Origin: Spartinivicinus poritis
GTDB taxonomy: Bacteria > Pseudomonadota > Gammaproteobacteria > Pseudomonadales > Zooshikellaceae
Length of the DNA: 64,000 nt
Direction of reading: 5' to 3'
Assembly (NCBI RefSeq): GCF_028858535.1
Contig: NZ_JAPMOU010000020.1
Span: forward strand, 44,706-108,705
Shown here: positions 27,038-35,124 of the stretch, piece after piece
Layout: every line of letters begins with the position of its first letter
Numbering within the stretch: position 1 is the first letter of the stretch
Translations under genes and position numbers: made by a program
The notes under the pieces: generated by a model
The model's database searches: none
What the model saw: the letters and a program-made list of their open reading frames with translations, nothing else
Told to the model about the DNA's origin: nothing

Positions 27038-27709
27038 TTATTTATTGCAGCTATGAAAACCTTGTTGGTTCAGCTGCTTGATTAAGCGCTGTAGGTTGTC
27101 CTGAGCTTGGTCGCCGAAACGTTGCTGAAAAAAATCGGTGAAGAAAAACTGTTTTCGTTCTAGCAACGATTCTAAAAAAGCCAGTTGTTTAGGATAAAAC
27201 TCGTTATCACATAAATGACTACACTCGGCGCGTACGTTAGTACTGTCACGCAAAAATTCCTGCCAGGGTAGGGCCATACTGGATAAATCAATATCGGCTA
27301 AATATTGGCCATCTAGGGTAGTGGGGGTGTGTTTGTGAGTGGTGTCTAGGATAAGGCTGTATACTAGGTCAGCAAATTCTGGATTTAATTTTTCAGCGGC
27401 ATAGTCTTTAAAAAACTGTGCGCTTTGAATTTCATTGTCACAAGCGCCTCGTTCATAGATCACATCATGAAACCAAATTGCCATTTCCACGGCATCGGGT
27501 GCTGTTAACAACTCACTGACAAGATCCAATTGTTCCAGACAAAATTTGATATGATCTGTCGAGTGATAATAACGTTCATCTGAGTTGTAGTAAGAATAAA
27601 TGCGATGAAAAACTTCACCTGCGTCGTGGTCGTTACTACCAGCAACAGTTCTATTCCATAACTGACAAAACCGCCGTTGCATCATAGGGTCTAAATACCG
27701 TCTTAGCAT
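27038..27709 (-). CDS. HD-superfamily metal-dependent phosphohydrolase
   Basis: 223 residues. Metal-binding motifs are YHSTDHI (about 51-57), the central WFHDVIY (about 86-92) and DIDLSSM (about 142-148), which fits the COG4339 group of predicted HD hydrolases. The substrate is unknown; a nucleotide is possible. It is 57 bp downstream of the cyclic-nucleotide-binding gene on the same strand and across from two cyclases, so a role in the same signalling circuit is a fair guess. Confidence 0.82.
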   Translation of the reverse strand: MLRRYLDPMMQRRFCQLWNRTVAGSNDHDAGEVFHRIYSYYNSDERYYHSTDHIKFCLEQLDLVSELLTAPDAVEMAIWFHDVIYERGACDNEIQSAQFFKDYAAEKLNPEFADLVYSLILDTTHKHTPTTLDGQYLADIDLSSMALPWQEFLRDSTNVRAECSHLCDNEFYPKQLAFLESLLERKQFFFTDFFQQRFGDQAQDNLQRLIKQLNQQGFHSCNK

Positions 27710-27766
27710 CTATTTTTATTTTAGTGTAGTTTCTTATGCCACTCATTCGGGTATTTGAAGAAAACG

Positions 27767-28228
27767 CTACACTTGTAACTGCTCATGCAGTTGCTCATAC
27801 TGCCGTTGGGCTTCGGCAATTTTAGCACTAAGTTGATGCATCACATCAAGAGCAACACTAGGGTTTTCTGAAAGGAGTGTGAGGAAAACATCAGCATTGA
27901 TTTTCAATACGTGCACATCTCCTTTCGCACGAATGGTTGCCGAGCGGGGAGATTTCATAATGACGGCCATTTCACCAATCAATGCATTGCGTCCACGAGT
28001 GGCAGCGACTACGTCGCCAGCTGAGGTATGGGCAACAACCTCAACTTCACCACTCATGATGACATAGGTACTGTCAGGTGGATCATTTTGCTCAAACAGC
28101 AGCTCTTGGTCTTTATAACAAAGTGCTTCACTGGTAAAAGCCAACAGCCGTAACTTCGATGGTTCCATTTTAGAAAACATGGGAACCTGACTTAACTGTT
28201 CAACTTCTTCTTTAATATCCAAAGTCAT
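27767..28228 (-). CDS. Stand-alone cyclic nucleotide-binding protein
   Basis: 153 residues, almost only a CNB domain and a C-terminal helix (about 120-153). The phosphate-binding cassette LIGEMAVIMKSPRSATI keeps the Gly-Glu and the Arg followed by Ala-Thr that bind cAMP or cGMP. There is no DNA-binding domain, so it must act through a protein partner. From memory, very similar CNB domains are fused to the C-terminus of degenerate ABC transporters like the one at 2107-4701 in some alphaproteobacteria; if so, this protein may gate that transporter. Confidence 0.87.
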   Translation of the reverse strand: MTLDIKEEVEQLSQVPMFSKMEPSKLRLLAFTSEALCYKDQELLFEQNDPPDSTYVIMSGEVEVVAHTSAGDVVAATRGRNALIGEMAVIMKSPRSATIRAKGDVHVLKINADVFLTLLSENPSVALDVMHQLSAKIAEAQRQYEQLHEQLQV

Positions 28229-28779
28229 GCCTCTTTTAGCAAGGGATTACCCCTGAGAATAACAAAGTTCACTGCTAACGGGTAATCTACTTAATACACT
28301 TTAGTTATACATCATTCAACCATATTGAGTGAACAGTTATATAATGCTGTTATAGCCTTCCCTTTATCTAGCTCTTTTTATTAATAATAGCGTTTATTCC
28401 GGCATAAATATTGACGTGAATTATTAATAACTCTCATACCCCGGTTTTAAAGATATATACAGCACCCGTCTTTCGGTGATATGGTAGCACTATTATGCCT
28501 GTTTAATGAGACTATGACTGCTTAATGAGATTTAATAAGCGATAGTTAAATGTTGGCTTATTATTGCACAGGTTGGTGGTTATTTATCAACTGAAAAGCT
28601 GCTCAGCAAGCCGTTTCTATAGCCAAAAGTATAAAATAAAAAATAATAAAACCCTTAGCCAATGATTTGTCAGGCTGAACTGTTCTATTGAATTGTTCTA
28701 TTGGCAAGCGTTCAAAAGCCCTCTTAGCTTATAGGGGCAATACGAGGTTTTAGGTCTAATAATAAAAACAAGGAATGTT
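28229..28779. other. Long divergent intergenic region
   Basis: No ORF is supported. The region is AT-rich and should contain divergent promoters for the CNB-protein gene and the permease operon. AAGGAATG lies just before the permease ATG at 28780. No riboswitch-like structure is recognised. Confidence 0.4.
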
Positions 28780-30216
28780 ATGACGGAAAGCAACACGTCT
28801 TCAGTAATTAGTTATGAAACAGTTTCTACTGAGTATTTTTCAAAACGTCAGCTAAAACAAGGGGCTGCTGGTTGGGTGTTGCTTGCCAGCCTGGGTGTAT
28901 CTTATGTGATATCCGGTGATTTTTCTGGGTGGAATTTTGGTTTGGCCCAAGCGGGTTTTGGTGGCATGTTGATCGCGACGGTGATAATGGCTGTCATGTA
29001 TTGCTGTTTAGTTTTTTCATTAGCTGAATTATCCGCAGCTATCCCTACAGCGGGAGGAGGCTATGGCTTTGCCAGACGTGCGATGGGGCCATGGGGTGGT
29101 TTTATTACTGGCAGTGCAATTTTATTGGAATATGCCATTGCTCCAGCGGCGATAGCCGTTTTTATTGGTCATTACATGAATGCATTGCTTGGGATAAATG
29201 GACCATGGGTTTATCTGGCATTTTATAGTGTATTTATTGGCATTCACCTGGTGGGGGTAGGGGAAGCACTTAAACTGATGTTTGTGATCACTGCCTTAGC
29301 ATTGTTAGCCATTCTAGTATTTGTGTTAGGGATGTTACCCCATTTTCAATGGGCTAATTTACTGGATATTCCCATTAATCCCGATGCGTTGGGTGCCAGT
29401 GCCTGGTTGCCTAATGGTTGGATAGGGATTTGGGGTGCCTTGCCTTTTGCTATGTGGCTGTTCTTAGCTGTAGAAGGGGTGCCGCTGGCAGCAGAAGAAG
29501 CACAACAGCCAACGAAAGATATGCCCAAAGGCATTATTTGGGCGATGATGGTTTTATTATTATTAGCAGGTTTGGTGTTGTTTTTAGCGCCAGGCGGCGC
29601 AGGTGCTGCATTGATACAAGCCCATGGTGCTCCACTGGTAGGCGCATTGGAAGCGGTTTATGGTAAAGGCTCAAGCGCTGCAATATTTGTCAATATCGTG
29701 GGGTTGGCAGGGTTAATTGCAAGCTTTTTCTCGATTATTTTTGCGTACTCCCGGCAAGTGTTTGCTTTGTCCCGAGCCGGTTACTTACCTCGATTTTTAT
29801 CATTAACCAGTCAACGTAAAGTCCCTGCAGTAGCATTGATTGTACCTGGTGTATTGGGGTTTGGGCTGTCACTGACAGGGGAGGGCGACTTACTGATTAC
29901 CATGGCCGTTTTTGGCGCTACAATTTCCTATGCCATGATGATGCTTTCTCATATTTTGTTGAGAAAAAATGCGCCTGAGTTACCTCGCCCTTACTATACA
30001 CCAGGGGGAGTGTATACCTCAGTCGTTGCTCTGCTATTAGCTATTGTTGCGCTAATTAGTACATTTGTGGTTAATTTAGCGGCTGCTGCCTGGTCAGCAT
30101 TATTTTTCATGGTGCTATTGGCTTATTTTTCCTTGTATAGTCGTCACCATTTAGTGGCTCAGGCGCCAGAAGAAGAGTTAGCAGCTATTACCCAGGCAGA
30201 AGCTGAATTAATCTAA
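28780..30216 (+). CDS. APC-family amino acid/amine permease, probably ethanolamine permease
   Basis: 478 residues with about 12 membrane helices. After a soluble start come SLGVSYVISGDFSGWNFGL and PTAGGGYGFARRAMGPWGGF, a signature very like proteobacterial ethanolamine permeases (Eat/EutP type). APC carriers import amines with protons. The downstream genes encode a complete gamma-glutamylation route with an alcohol dehydrogenase, which agrees with an amino alcohol substrate. It is the first gene of the cluster, 152 bp before the ligase gene, with repeat copy B in the gap. Confidence 0.85.
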   Translation: MTESNTSSVISYETVSTEYFSKRQLKQGAAGWVLLASLGVSYVISGDFSGWNFGLAQAGFGGMLIATVIMAVMYCCLVFSLAELSAAIPTAGGGYGFARRAMGPWGGFITGSAILLEYAIAPAAIAVFIGHYMNALLGINGPWVYLAFYSVFIGIHLVGVGEALKLMFVITALALLAILVFVLGMLPHFQWANLLDIPINPDALGASAWLPNGWIGIWGALPFAMWLFLAVEGVPLAAEEAQQPTKDMPKGIIWAMMVLLLLAGLVLFLAPGGAGAALIQAHGAPLVGALEAVYGKGSSAAIFVNIVGLAGLIASFFSIIFAYSRQVFALSRAGYLPRFLSLTSQRKVPAVALIVPGVLGFGLSLTGEGDLLITMAVFGATISYAMMMLSHILLRKNAPELPRPYYTPGGVYTSVVALLLAIVALISTFVVNLAAAAWSALFFMVLLAYFSLYSRHHLVAQAPEEELAAITQAEAELI

Positions 30217-30285
30217 GGGCACATCTAAAATTACTATTTTTAAAAGTATTCTAAAGTAAAAATAATTTCGAATAGATAAATATAA

Positions 30286-30343
30286 TCAAAGTGAATGGCT
30301 TTTAGGGGGCTAGCTTACTTCTCATCATTCACGAAGAGTATAC
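30286..30343 (-). repeat. Dispersed repeat, copy B (inverted relative to copy A)
   Basis: 30286-30319 is the inverse of 26965-26998 (33 of 34 bases). 30323-30343 read on the minus strand is GTATACTCTTCGTGAATGATG, whose right part matches 27007-27020 and whose left part matches 4854-4865. It lies between permease and ligase genes. Confidence 0.75.
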
Positions 30344-30368
30344 AGGTTGTATTGAATAAGGAAGTTAC

Positions 30369-31751
30369 ATGACAGACTCAATAACTGCACGACAAGTGAC
30401 TACCCAACAGGAGTTGGCGCAGCTGATTCAACAGCGACAGTTGTCTCATATTAAGGTGGGCTTGTTTGATTTGGATGGGGTGATGCTTGGCAAATACATG
30501 AGCCGGGATAAACTACTCAAGTCAGTTGATGCAGGCTTTTCATTTTGTGACGTGATCTTAGGCTGGGATATAAAAGATCAACTATATGACAACGTTTCTT
30601 TCACTGGGTGGCATACGGGTTATCCAGATGCCCCTGTTGAATTACTACCCAACACCTGCCGTGAGCTTCCGTTAGAAGACAATATGCTGCTGATTTTAGG
30701 TCAGCTGACAGGTAATGCAGAAGCTTTATGTCCTCGTGGACTATTGCGTAAAGTACTGCAAGCGGCTGATGATATGGGTTATCAGGTTAATGCTGCCTTT
30801 GAGTATGAGTTTTTTCTATTTGATGAAACCCCTGATAGTGCTCGTGAAAAAGGATTTCGTCAATTAAAACCGGTGACACCTGATTATTTCGGCTATTCAG
30901 TTCTACGAAATAGTGCTCATGCTGAGTGGTATCATGAAATTTTAGCCTTAGCAGAAGTCATGGATTTTCCTATTGAAGGGCTACATACTGAAACTGGCCC
31001 TGGCGTGTTGGAAGCGGCACTAGCCGTGGATAACGCGTTAAATGCAGCGGATAAAGCGGCGCTATTTAAAACCTTTATTAAAGTGTGGGCACAAAAAAAT
31101 CAGCGAATGGCTACTTTTATGGCGAAGTGGTCTAACGAATACCCTGGTCAAAGTGGTCATATACATCTTTCTCTGGTCAATAAAAACACGGGACGTCCCG
31201 TGTTTTATGCAGCAGATCAGCAGCATACCATGAGTGCAGTACAACGGTATTTTATTGGTGGTTTACAACAGCAGTTGCCAGAATTTTTACCTTTGTTGGC
31301 GCCTACTATTAATAGTTATCGGCGGTTGATACCTGGCTTTTGGGCTCCGACTCATGCGACCTGGGGTGTAGAAAATCGTACGACGGCGATTAGGGTGATA
31401 TCAGGTACGGAGCAAAGCCAGCGGTTGGAAATTCGCTTAGGTGCTGCCGATGCAAACCCTCATTTAGCGCTTGCAGCAACTATCGCGGCAGGGTTACAGG
31501 GTATTCGCTCGTCAATTGAGCCTTCACCAGCAATTGTTGGCAATGCTTATGATAAAGCCATTCCTGAAGAACAAGCATTGCCTGCAACCTTATGGGATGC
31601 TGCACAACGGCTTCGGCAATCCAGTATTGCCCGTGACTGCTTTGGTAGTGCTTTTGTTGAGCACTTTGCTGCATCCCGAGAGTGGGAAGAGCGAGAGTTT
31701 CGCAAGCATATTACCGACTGGGAGCTGGAACGGTATTTTGAAATTATTTAA
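30369..31751 (+). CDS. Glutamine synthetase-like gamma-glutamyl-amine ligase
   Basis: 460 residues, RBS AAGGAAG. Glutamine synthetase fold: FEYEFFLF (metal Glu residues), GLHTETGPGVLEAAL, GQSGHIHLSL (metal His), NSYRRL, NRTTAIRV, and EIRLGAADANPHLALAA. It belongs to the GS-like branch (PuuA, IpuC, GlnA4) rather than the housekeeping enzyme, as shown by the N-terminal LFDLDGVMLGKYMS and its operon. These enzymes couple glutamate to an amine using ATP. Here the substrate is probably ethanolamine or a related amino alcohol, giving a gamma-glutamyl amide. Confidence 0.87.
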   Translation: MTDSITARQVTTQQELAQLIQQRQLSHIKVGLFDLDGVMLGKYMSRDKLLKSVDAGFSFCDVILGWDIKDQLYDNVSFTGWHTGYPDAPVELLPNTCRELPLEDNMLLILGQLTGNAEALCPRGLLRKVLQAADDMGYQVNAAFEYEFFLFDETPDSAREKGFRQLKPVTPDYFGYSVLRNSAHAEWYHEILALAEVMDFPIEGLHTETGPGVLEAALAVDNALNAADKAALFKTFIKVWAQKNQRMATFMAKWSNEYPGQSGHIHLSLVNKNTGRPVFYAADQQHTMSAVQRYFIGGLQQQLPEFLPLLAPTINSYRRLIPGFWAPTHATWGVENRTTAIRVISGTEQSQRLEIRLGAADANPHLALAATIAAGLQGIRSSIEPSPAIVGNAYDKAIPEEQALPATLWDAAQRLRQSSIARDCFGSAFVEHFAASREWEEREFRKHITDWELERYFEII

Positions 31752-31767
31752 CAAGTGAGGAAAGTGG

Positions 31768-33195
31768 ATGTCCACCAGTGCAGCATTTCAAACAATTTCT
31801 CCCATTAATAATCAGGTATGGTTAGAAAGGCCCTACGCCAATAATAAGCAAATAGCCGCTACCTTGGAAAAAGCAACGAAAGCTCAACAATTGTGGTGTA
31901 AGCTGCCACTGAATGAACGTATTGCTTATTGCCAACAAGCAATGGATTATTGTCTCAGTCAACAGCAGGCTATTGGACGGGATATTTGTTGGCAAATGGG
32001 GCGTCCGTTATTACAAGCTGAGCGTGAAGTGGCTGTGATGGTAGAGCGAGCCAGCTATATGCTGGAGGTGGCTGAGTTGGCTCTGGCACCTGCTCAACTA
32101 CCTGCAACAGCAGGCTTTAATAATCGATTAGTGCGTGAGCCACTGGGGCTAGTGATGGTGATTGCTCCCTGGAATTACCCATTATTAACTGCTATTAACT
32201 CCATTATTCCTGCCTTGGTGGCAGGTAATGGGGTGATTTTAAAGCACTCTTCGCAAACGCCGCGTTGTGCTGAGTGGTTAGCAGAAGCATTTAAACAGGC
32301 CCAGCTACCCGAGGGGGTATTTCAATATTTACATCTGGATCATCATACAGCAGGTGAGTTATTAACAGCTAACGAAGTCAATCATGTGGTATTAACAGGG
32401 TCAGTATCAGCAGGCAAACAGGTTGAACACCAATTGGCAGGGCACTTTAAAACCCTCGGTTTAGAGTTGGGGGGTAAAGATGCCGCCTATATCCGCCCTG
32501 ATGCTGACCTTACAGCCAGTGTGGCCAGTATTGTTGATGGGGCTTTTTATAACAGTGGTCAATCGTGTTGTGGAGTCGAGCGGTTATATATCCATCAGGA
32601 GGTGTACGACCAGTGTTTACCGATGATTATTGATACGGTCAAACAATATCGGCTCGGTCACCCAGAACTTCAGCAAACGACCCTTGGGCCAATGGTAAGC
32701 GCAAGCGCTGCCAGCCAGGTGCAAGTACAAATTCAACAAGCAATTGCGCAAGGAGCTGAAGCCCAGCTTGATTCTCAGCTGTTTGTTAATGAAGATTTAG
32801 GTCAACTGCCGCTCAGGATTAATACGGCAAATAGCGCCTATTTAGCGCCTCAAGTATTAACGGGGGTCAATCATCAAATGGCCGTAATGATGGAAGAAAC
32901 TTTCGGCCCACTATTGCCAGTAATGAAAGTGAATGATGACCAGCAGGCGATTGCATTAATTAATGATTCTGATTATGGCTTAACAGCGGCTATTTATAGT
33001 CAAGACAATGAAACAACCCAAAATATTGCCAGCCAGCTAGCGGTGGGGACAGTCTTTTTAAATCGCTGTGATTATTTAGACCCTGCATTGGCATGGACAG
33101 GAGTAAAAGCCTCTGGTAAAGGTTATTGCCTATCTGCTTGGGGCTATGAAACAGTGACACGACCAAAGTCGTATCACTTTAAGGAGCAGGCATAA
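31768..33195 (+). CDS. NAD(P)-dependent aldehyde dehydrogenase
   Basis: 475 residues, GAGGAAAG before the ATG. ALDH landmarks: APWNYPLLTAINSIIPALVAGN (NAD site), LELGGKDAAYI (catalytic Glu), and YNSGQSCCGVERLYI (catalytic Cys within SCC). EETFGPLLPV is also present. It should oxidise the gamma-glutamylated aldehyde made by the alcohol dehydrogenase to the acid. The stop codon overlaps the ATG of that dehydrogenase by one base (TAATG), showing tight coupling. Confidence 0.88.
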   Translation: MSTSAAFQTISPINNQVWLERPYANNKQIAATLEKATKAQQLWCKLPLNERIAYCQQAMDYCLSQQQAIGRDICWQMGRPLLQAEREVAVMVERASYMLEVAELALAPAQLPATAGFNNRLVREPLGLVMVIAPWNYPLLTAINSIIPALVAGNGVILKHSSQTPRCAEWLAEAFKQAQLPEGVFQYLHLDHHTAGELLTANEVNHVVLTGSVSAGKQVEHQLAGHFKTLGLELGGKDAAYIRPDADLTASVASIVDGAFYNSGQSCCGVERLYIHQEVYDQCLPMIIDTVKQYRLGHPELQQTTLGPMVSASAASQVQVQIQQAIAQGAEAQLDSQLFVNEDLGQLPLRINTANSAYLAPQVLTGVNHQMAVMMEETFGPLLPVMKVNDDQQAIALINDSDYGLTAAIYSQDNETTQNIASQLAVGTVFLNRCDYLDPALAWTGVKASGKGYCLSAWGYETVTRPKSYHFKEQA

Positions 33196-34391
33196 TGGAG
33201 CATATTTCAGTTATCGAACAAATGCCTTGCCATTGGCATTTTCCTACGGCCATTTTATTAGGCATCGGTGAACGACAACAGCTACCTGCGCTTTGTTTGC
33301 AAAATGGTATTCAGTCACCCCTGGTCGTGATTGATCCTATATTGGCCCAGCTACCTATTTTTACTGCATTAATTGGAAAAATAGCCCGTGGTGGCCTGAA
33401 GCTGACGGTGTTTACCAAAATAAGTGGCAATCCAACTGGTCAGCAGGTTATGGCGGGAGTAACGCAATTTCGATATCACCAGCATGACGGCGTAATCGCC
33501 ATTGGTGGAGGGAGTGCGCTGGATGCAGGAAAAGCGATTGCCTTAATGGCTGGGCAAACACAATCACTCTGGGATTTTGAAGATATCGGTGATAACTGGA
33601 AACAAGCTGATGCAGAAAAAATTGTGCCTGTGGTTGCCGTGCCCACCACAGCAGGCACAGGGTCAGAGGTTGGTAGAGCGGCAGTCATTACTGATGAAAA
33701 AGTCCAGTTAAAAAAAATTATTTTTCACCCGAAAATGCTGCCTTGTCAGGTGTTATTAGACCCAGAATTAACCTTGTGTTTACCTGCTAATTTAACCGCT
33801 GCTACTGGTATGGATGCATTAGCCCATAATTTAGAAGCATTTTGTGCGCTGGGCTATCACCCCATGGCTGCCGGCATTGCCGTTGAGGCGACCCGGTTGA
33901 TTCGTCATTATTTACCCAGGGTCTATGAAAATAGTGATGATATTGAAGCAAGAACCCATATGTTAGTAGCCTCTTGTATGGGAGCAACTGCATTTCAGCG
34001 AGGGCTAGGTGCTATGCATGCATTAGCACACCCCATGGGAGCTAGATATAATGCCCACCATGGTTTATTAAATGCAATACTGATGCCGTATGTGTTAGTA
34101 GCCAATCGTACTAAAATCGCCTGTCGTATTGAGCAGCTAGCTAAATATATCAATTTACCGCAAGTGGATTTTGCTGGTTTTATTGAGTGGATTCTCAGTT
34201 TACGCGATCGACTGGGGATTCCCCATACGTTGGATGCAGTTGGCGTGACAATAAATGATGTGGATGAGCTAGCAGAATTAGCATTTAAAGACCCTTCTGC
34301 AGCCACTAACCCCATTTTATTTTCAGTTGAGGACTATGCGACACTTTGTGCCAATGCCGTTACTGGCACATTGAAATTTTCTGGGCGGTGA
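33195..34391 (+). CDS. Iron-containing alcohol dehydrogenase
   Basis: 398 residues. NAD site GGGSALDAGKAIAL, then VPTTAGTGSEV, and iron ligands in TGMDALAHNLEAF and MHALAHPMGARYNAHHGLLN. Group III alcohol dehydrogenases oxidise primary alcohols. In this operon the likely substrate is the hydroxyl end of gamma-glutamyl-ethanolamide. Its presence distinguishes the pathway from polyamine (Puu) operons, which use an amine oxidase at this step. Confidence 0.88.
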   Translation: MEHISVIEQMPCHWHFPTAILLGIGERQQLPALCLQNGIQSPLVVIDPILAQLPIFTALIGKIARGGLKLTVFTKISGNPTGQQVMAGVTQFRYHQHDGVIAIGGGSALDAGKAIALMAGQTQSLWDFEDIGDNWKQADAEKIVPVVAVPTTAGTGSEVGRAAVITDEKVQLKKIIFHPKMLPCQVLLDPELTLCLPANLTAATGMDALAHNLEAFCALGYHPMAAGIAVEATRLIRHYLPRVYENSDDIEARTHMLVASCMGATAFQRGLGAMHALAHPMGARYNAHHGLLNAILMPYVLVANRTKIACRIEQLAKYINLPQVDFAGFIEWILSLRDRLGIPHTLDAVGVTINDVDELAELAFKDPSAATNPILFSVEDYATLCANAVTGTLKFSGR

Positions 34392-34395
34392 TAAT

Positions 34396-35109
34396 GTGAA
34401 GTTAGGTTTACTTCAGTGCGATCATGTTGTAACAGAATTACAGTCTGCCCATGGCGACTACCCTGAGCAATTTAAAGCGGTGTTTGAGCGAGCGGGGGTG
34501 AATGTAGAATGGCAGTACTTTGATGCCACACAAGGAATACTACCTGATCATATTGATTGCTGTGATGCCTATATAACCACAGGTAGCCGTTTTGGTGCTT
34601 ATGAAGCAATACCTTGGTTGACTGCATTACAGGATTTTTTACGGCAACTGTATCAAGCAGATAAACCTTTTGTAGGGATTTGTTTTGGTCATCAGTTAAT
34701 GGCTCAGGTATTAGGGGGTAAGGTTGAAAAGTCAGCAAAAGGCTGGGGTATTGGGGTTTCTTTTAATCAAATCAAACAGCCGAAAAGTTGGATGCAGCCT
34801 TTTAAACCCAAAGTTGATTTATTGGTGAGTCATCAAGATCAAGTGGTCGAACTACCGGCTGAAATAGAAGTATTAGGCGGCAGCCAGTTTTGTCCTAATT
34901 ACATTATTCAGCGAGGTAAATGGCTGGGTATTCAAGGACATCCCGAATTTACTAAAGCCTATAGTCAAGACCTGATTAAGCTACGGAGTGAAAAATATTC
35001 TCCAGAACGGGTGCGTGAAGCAGAATATTCAATGGCAGCATCGGTGGATAGTGAACGGGTTATTCAGTGGATAGCTGCATTTATTCAGGAATCTTTACAA
35101 AATCCATAA
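34396..35109 (+). CDS. Class I glutamine amidotransferase-like gamma-glutamyl hydrolase
   Basis: 237 residues, GTG start 4 bases after the previous stop. Triad: nucleophile Cys in GICFGHQLMA, His and Glu in IQGHPEF. The family covers GMP-synthase-like amidotransferases that also hydrolyse gamma-glutamyl bonds (as PuuD does). It should release glutamate and the oxidised amine (glycine if the substrate is ethanolamine), completing the cycle. Confidence 0.85.
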   Translation: MKLGLLQCDHVVTELQSAHGDYPEQFKAVFERAGVNVEWQYFDATQGILPDHIDCCDAYITTGSRFGAYEAIPWLTALQDFLRQLYQADKPFVGICFGHQLMAQVLGGKVEKSAKGWGIGVSFNQIKQPKSWMQPFKPKVDLLVSHQDQVVELPAEIEVLGGSQFCPNYIIQRGKWLGIQGHPEFTKAYSQDLIKLRSEKYSPERVREAEYSMAASVDSERVIQWIAAFIQESLQNP

Positions 35110-35124
35110 AAAAGGAAAACAAGA

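Noticed and set aside
30369..31751. Housekeeping glutamine synthetase glnA
   Set aside because: Operon context with permease, dehydrogenases and amidotransferase and the N-terminal sequence indicate a gamma-glutamyl-amine ligase.
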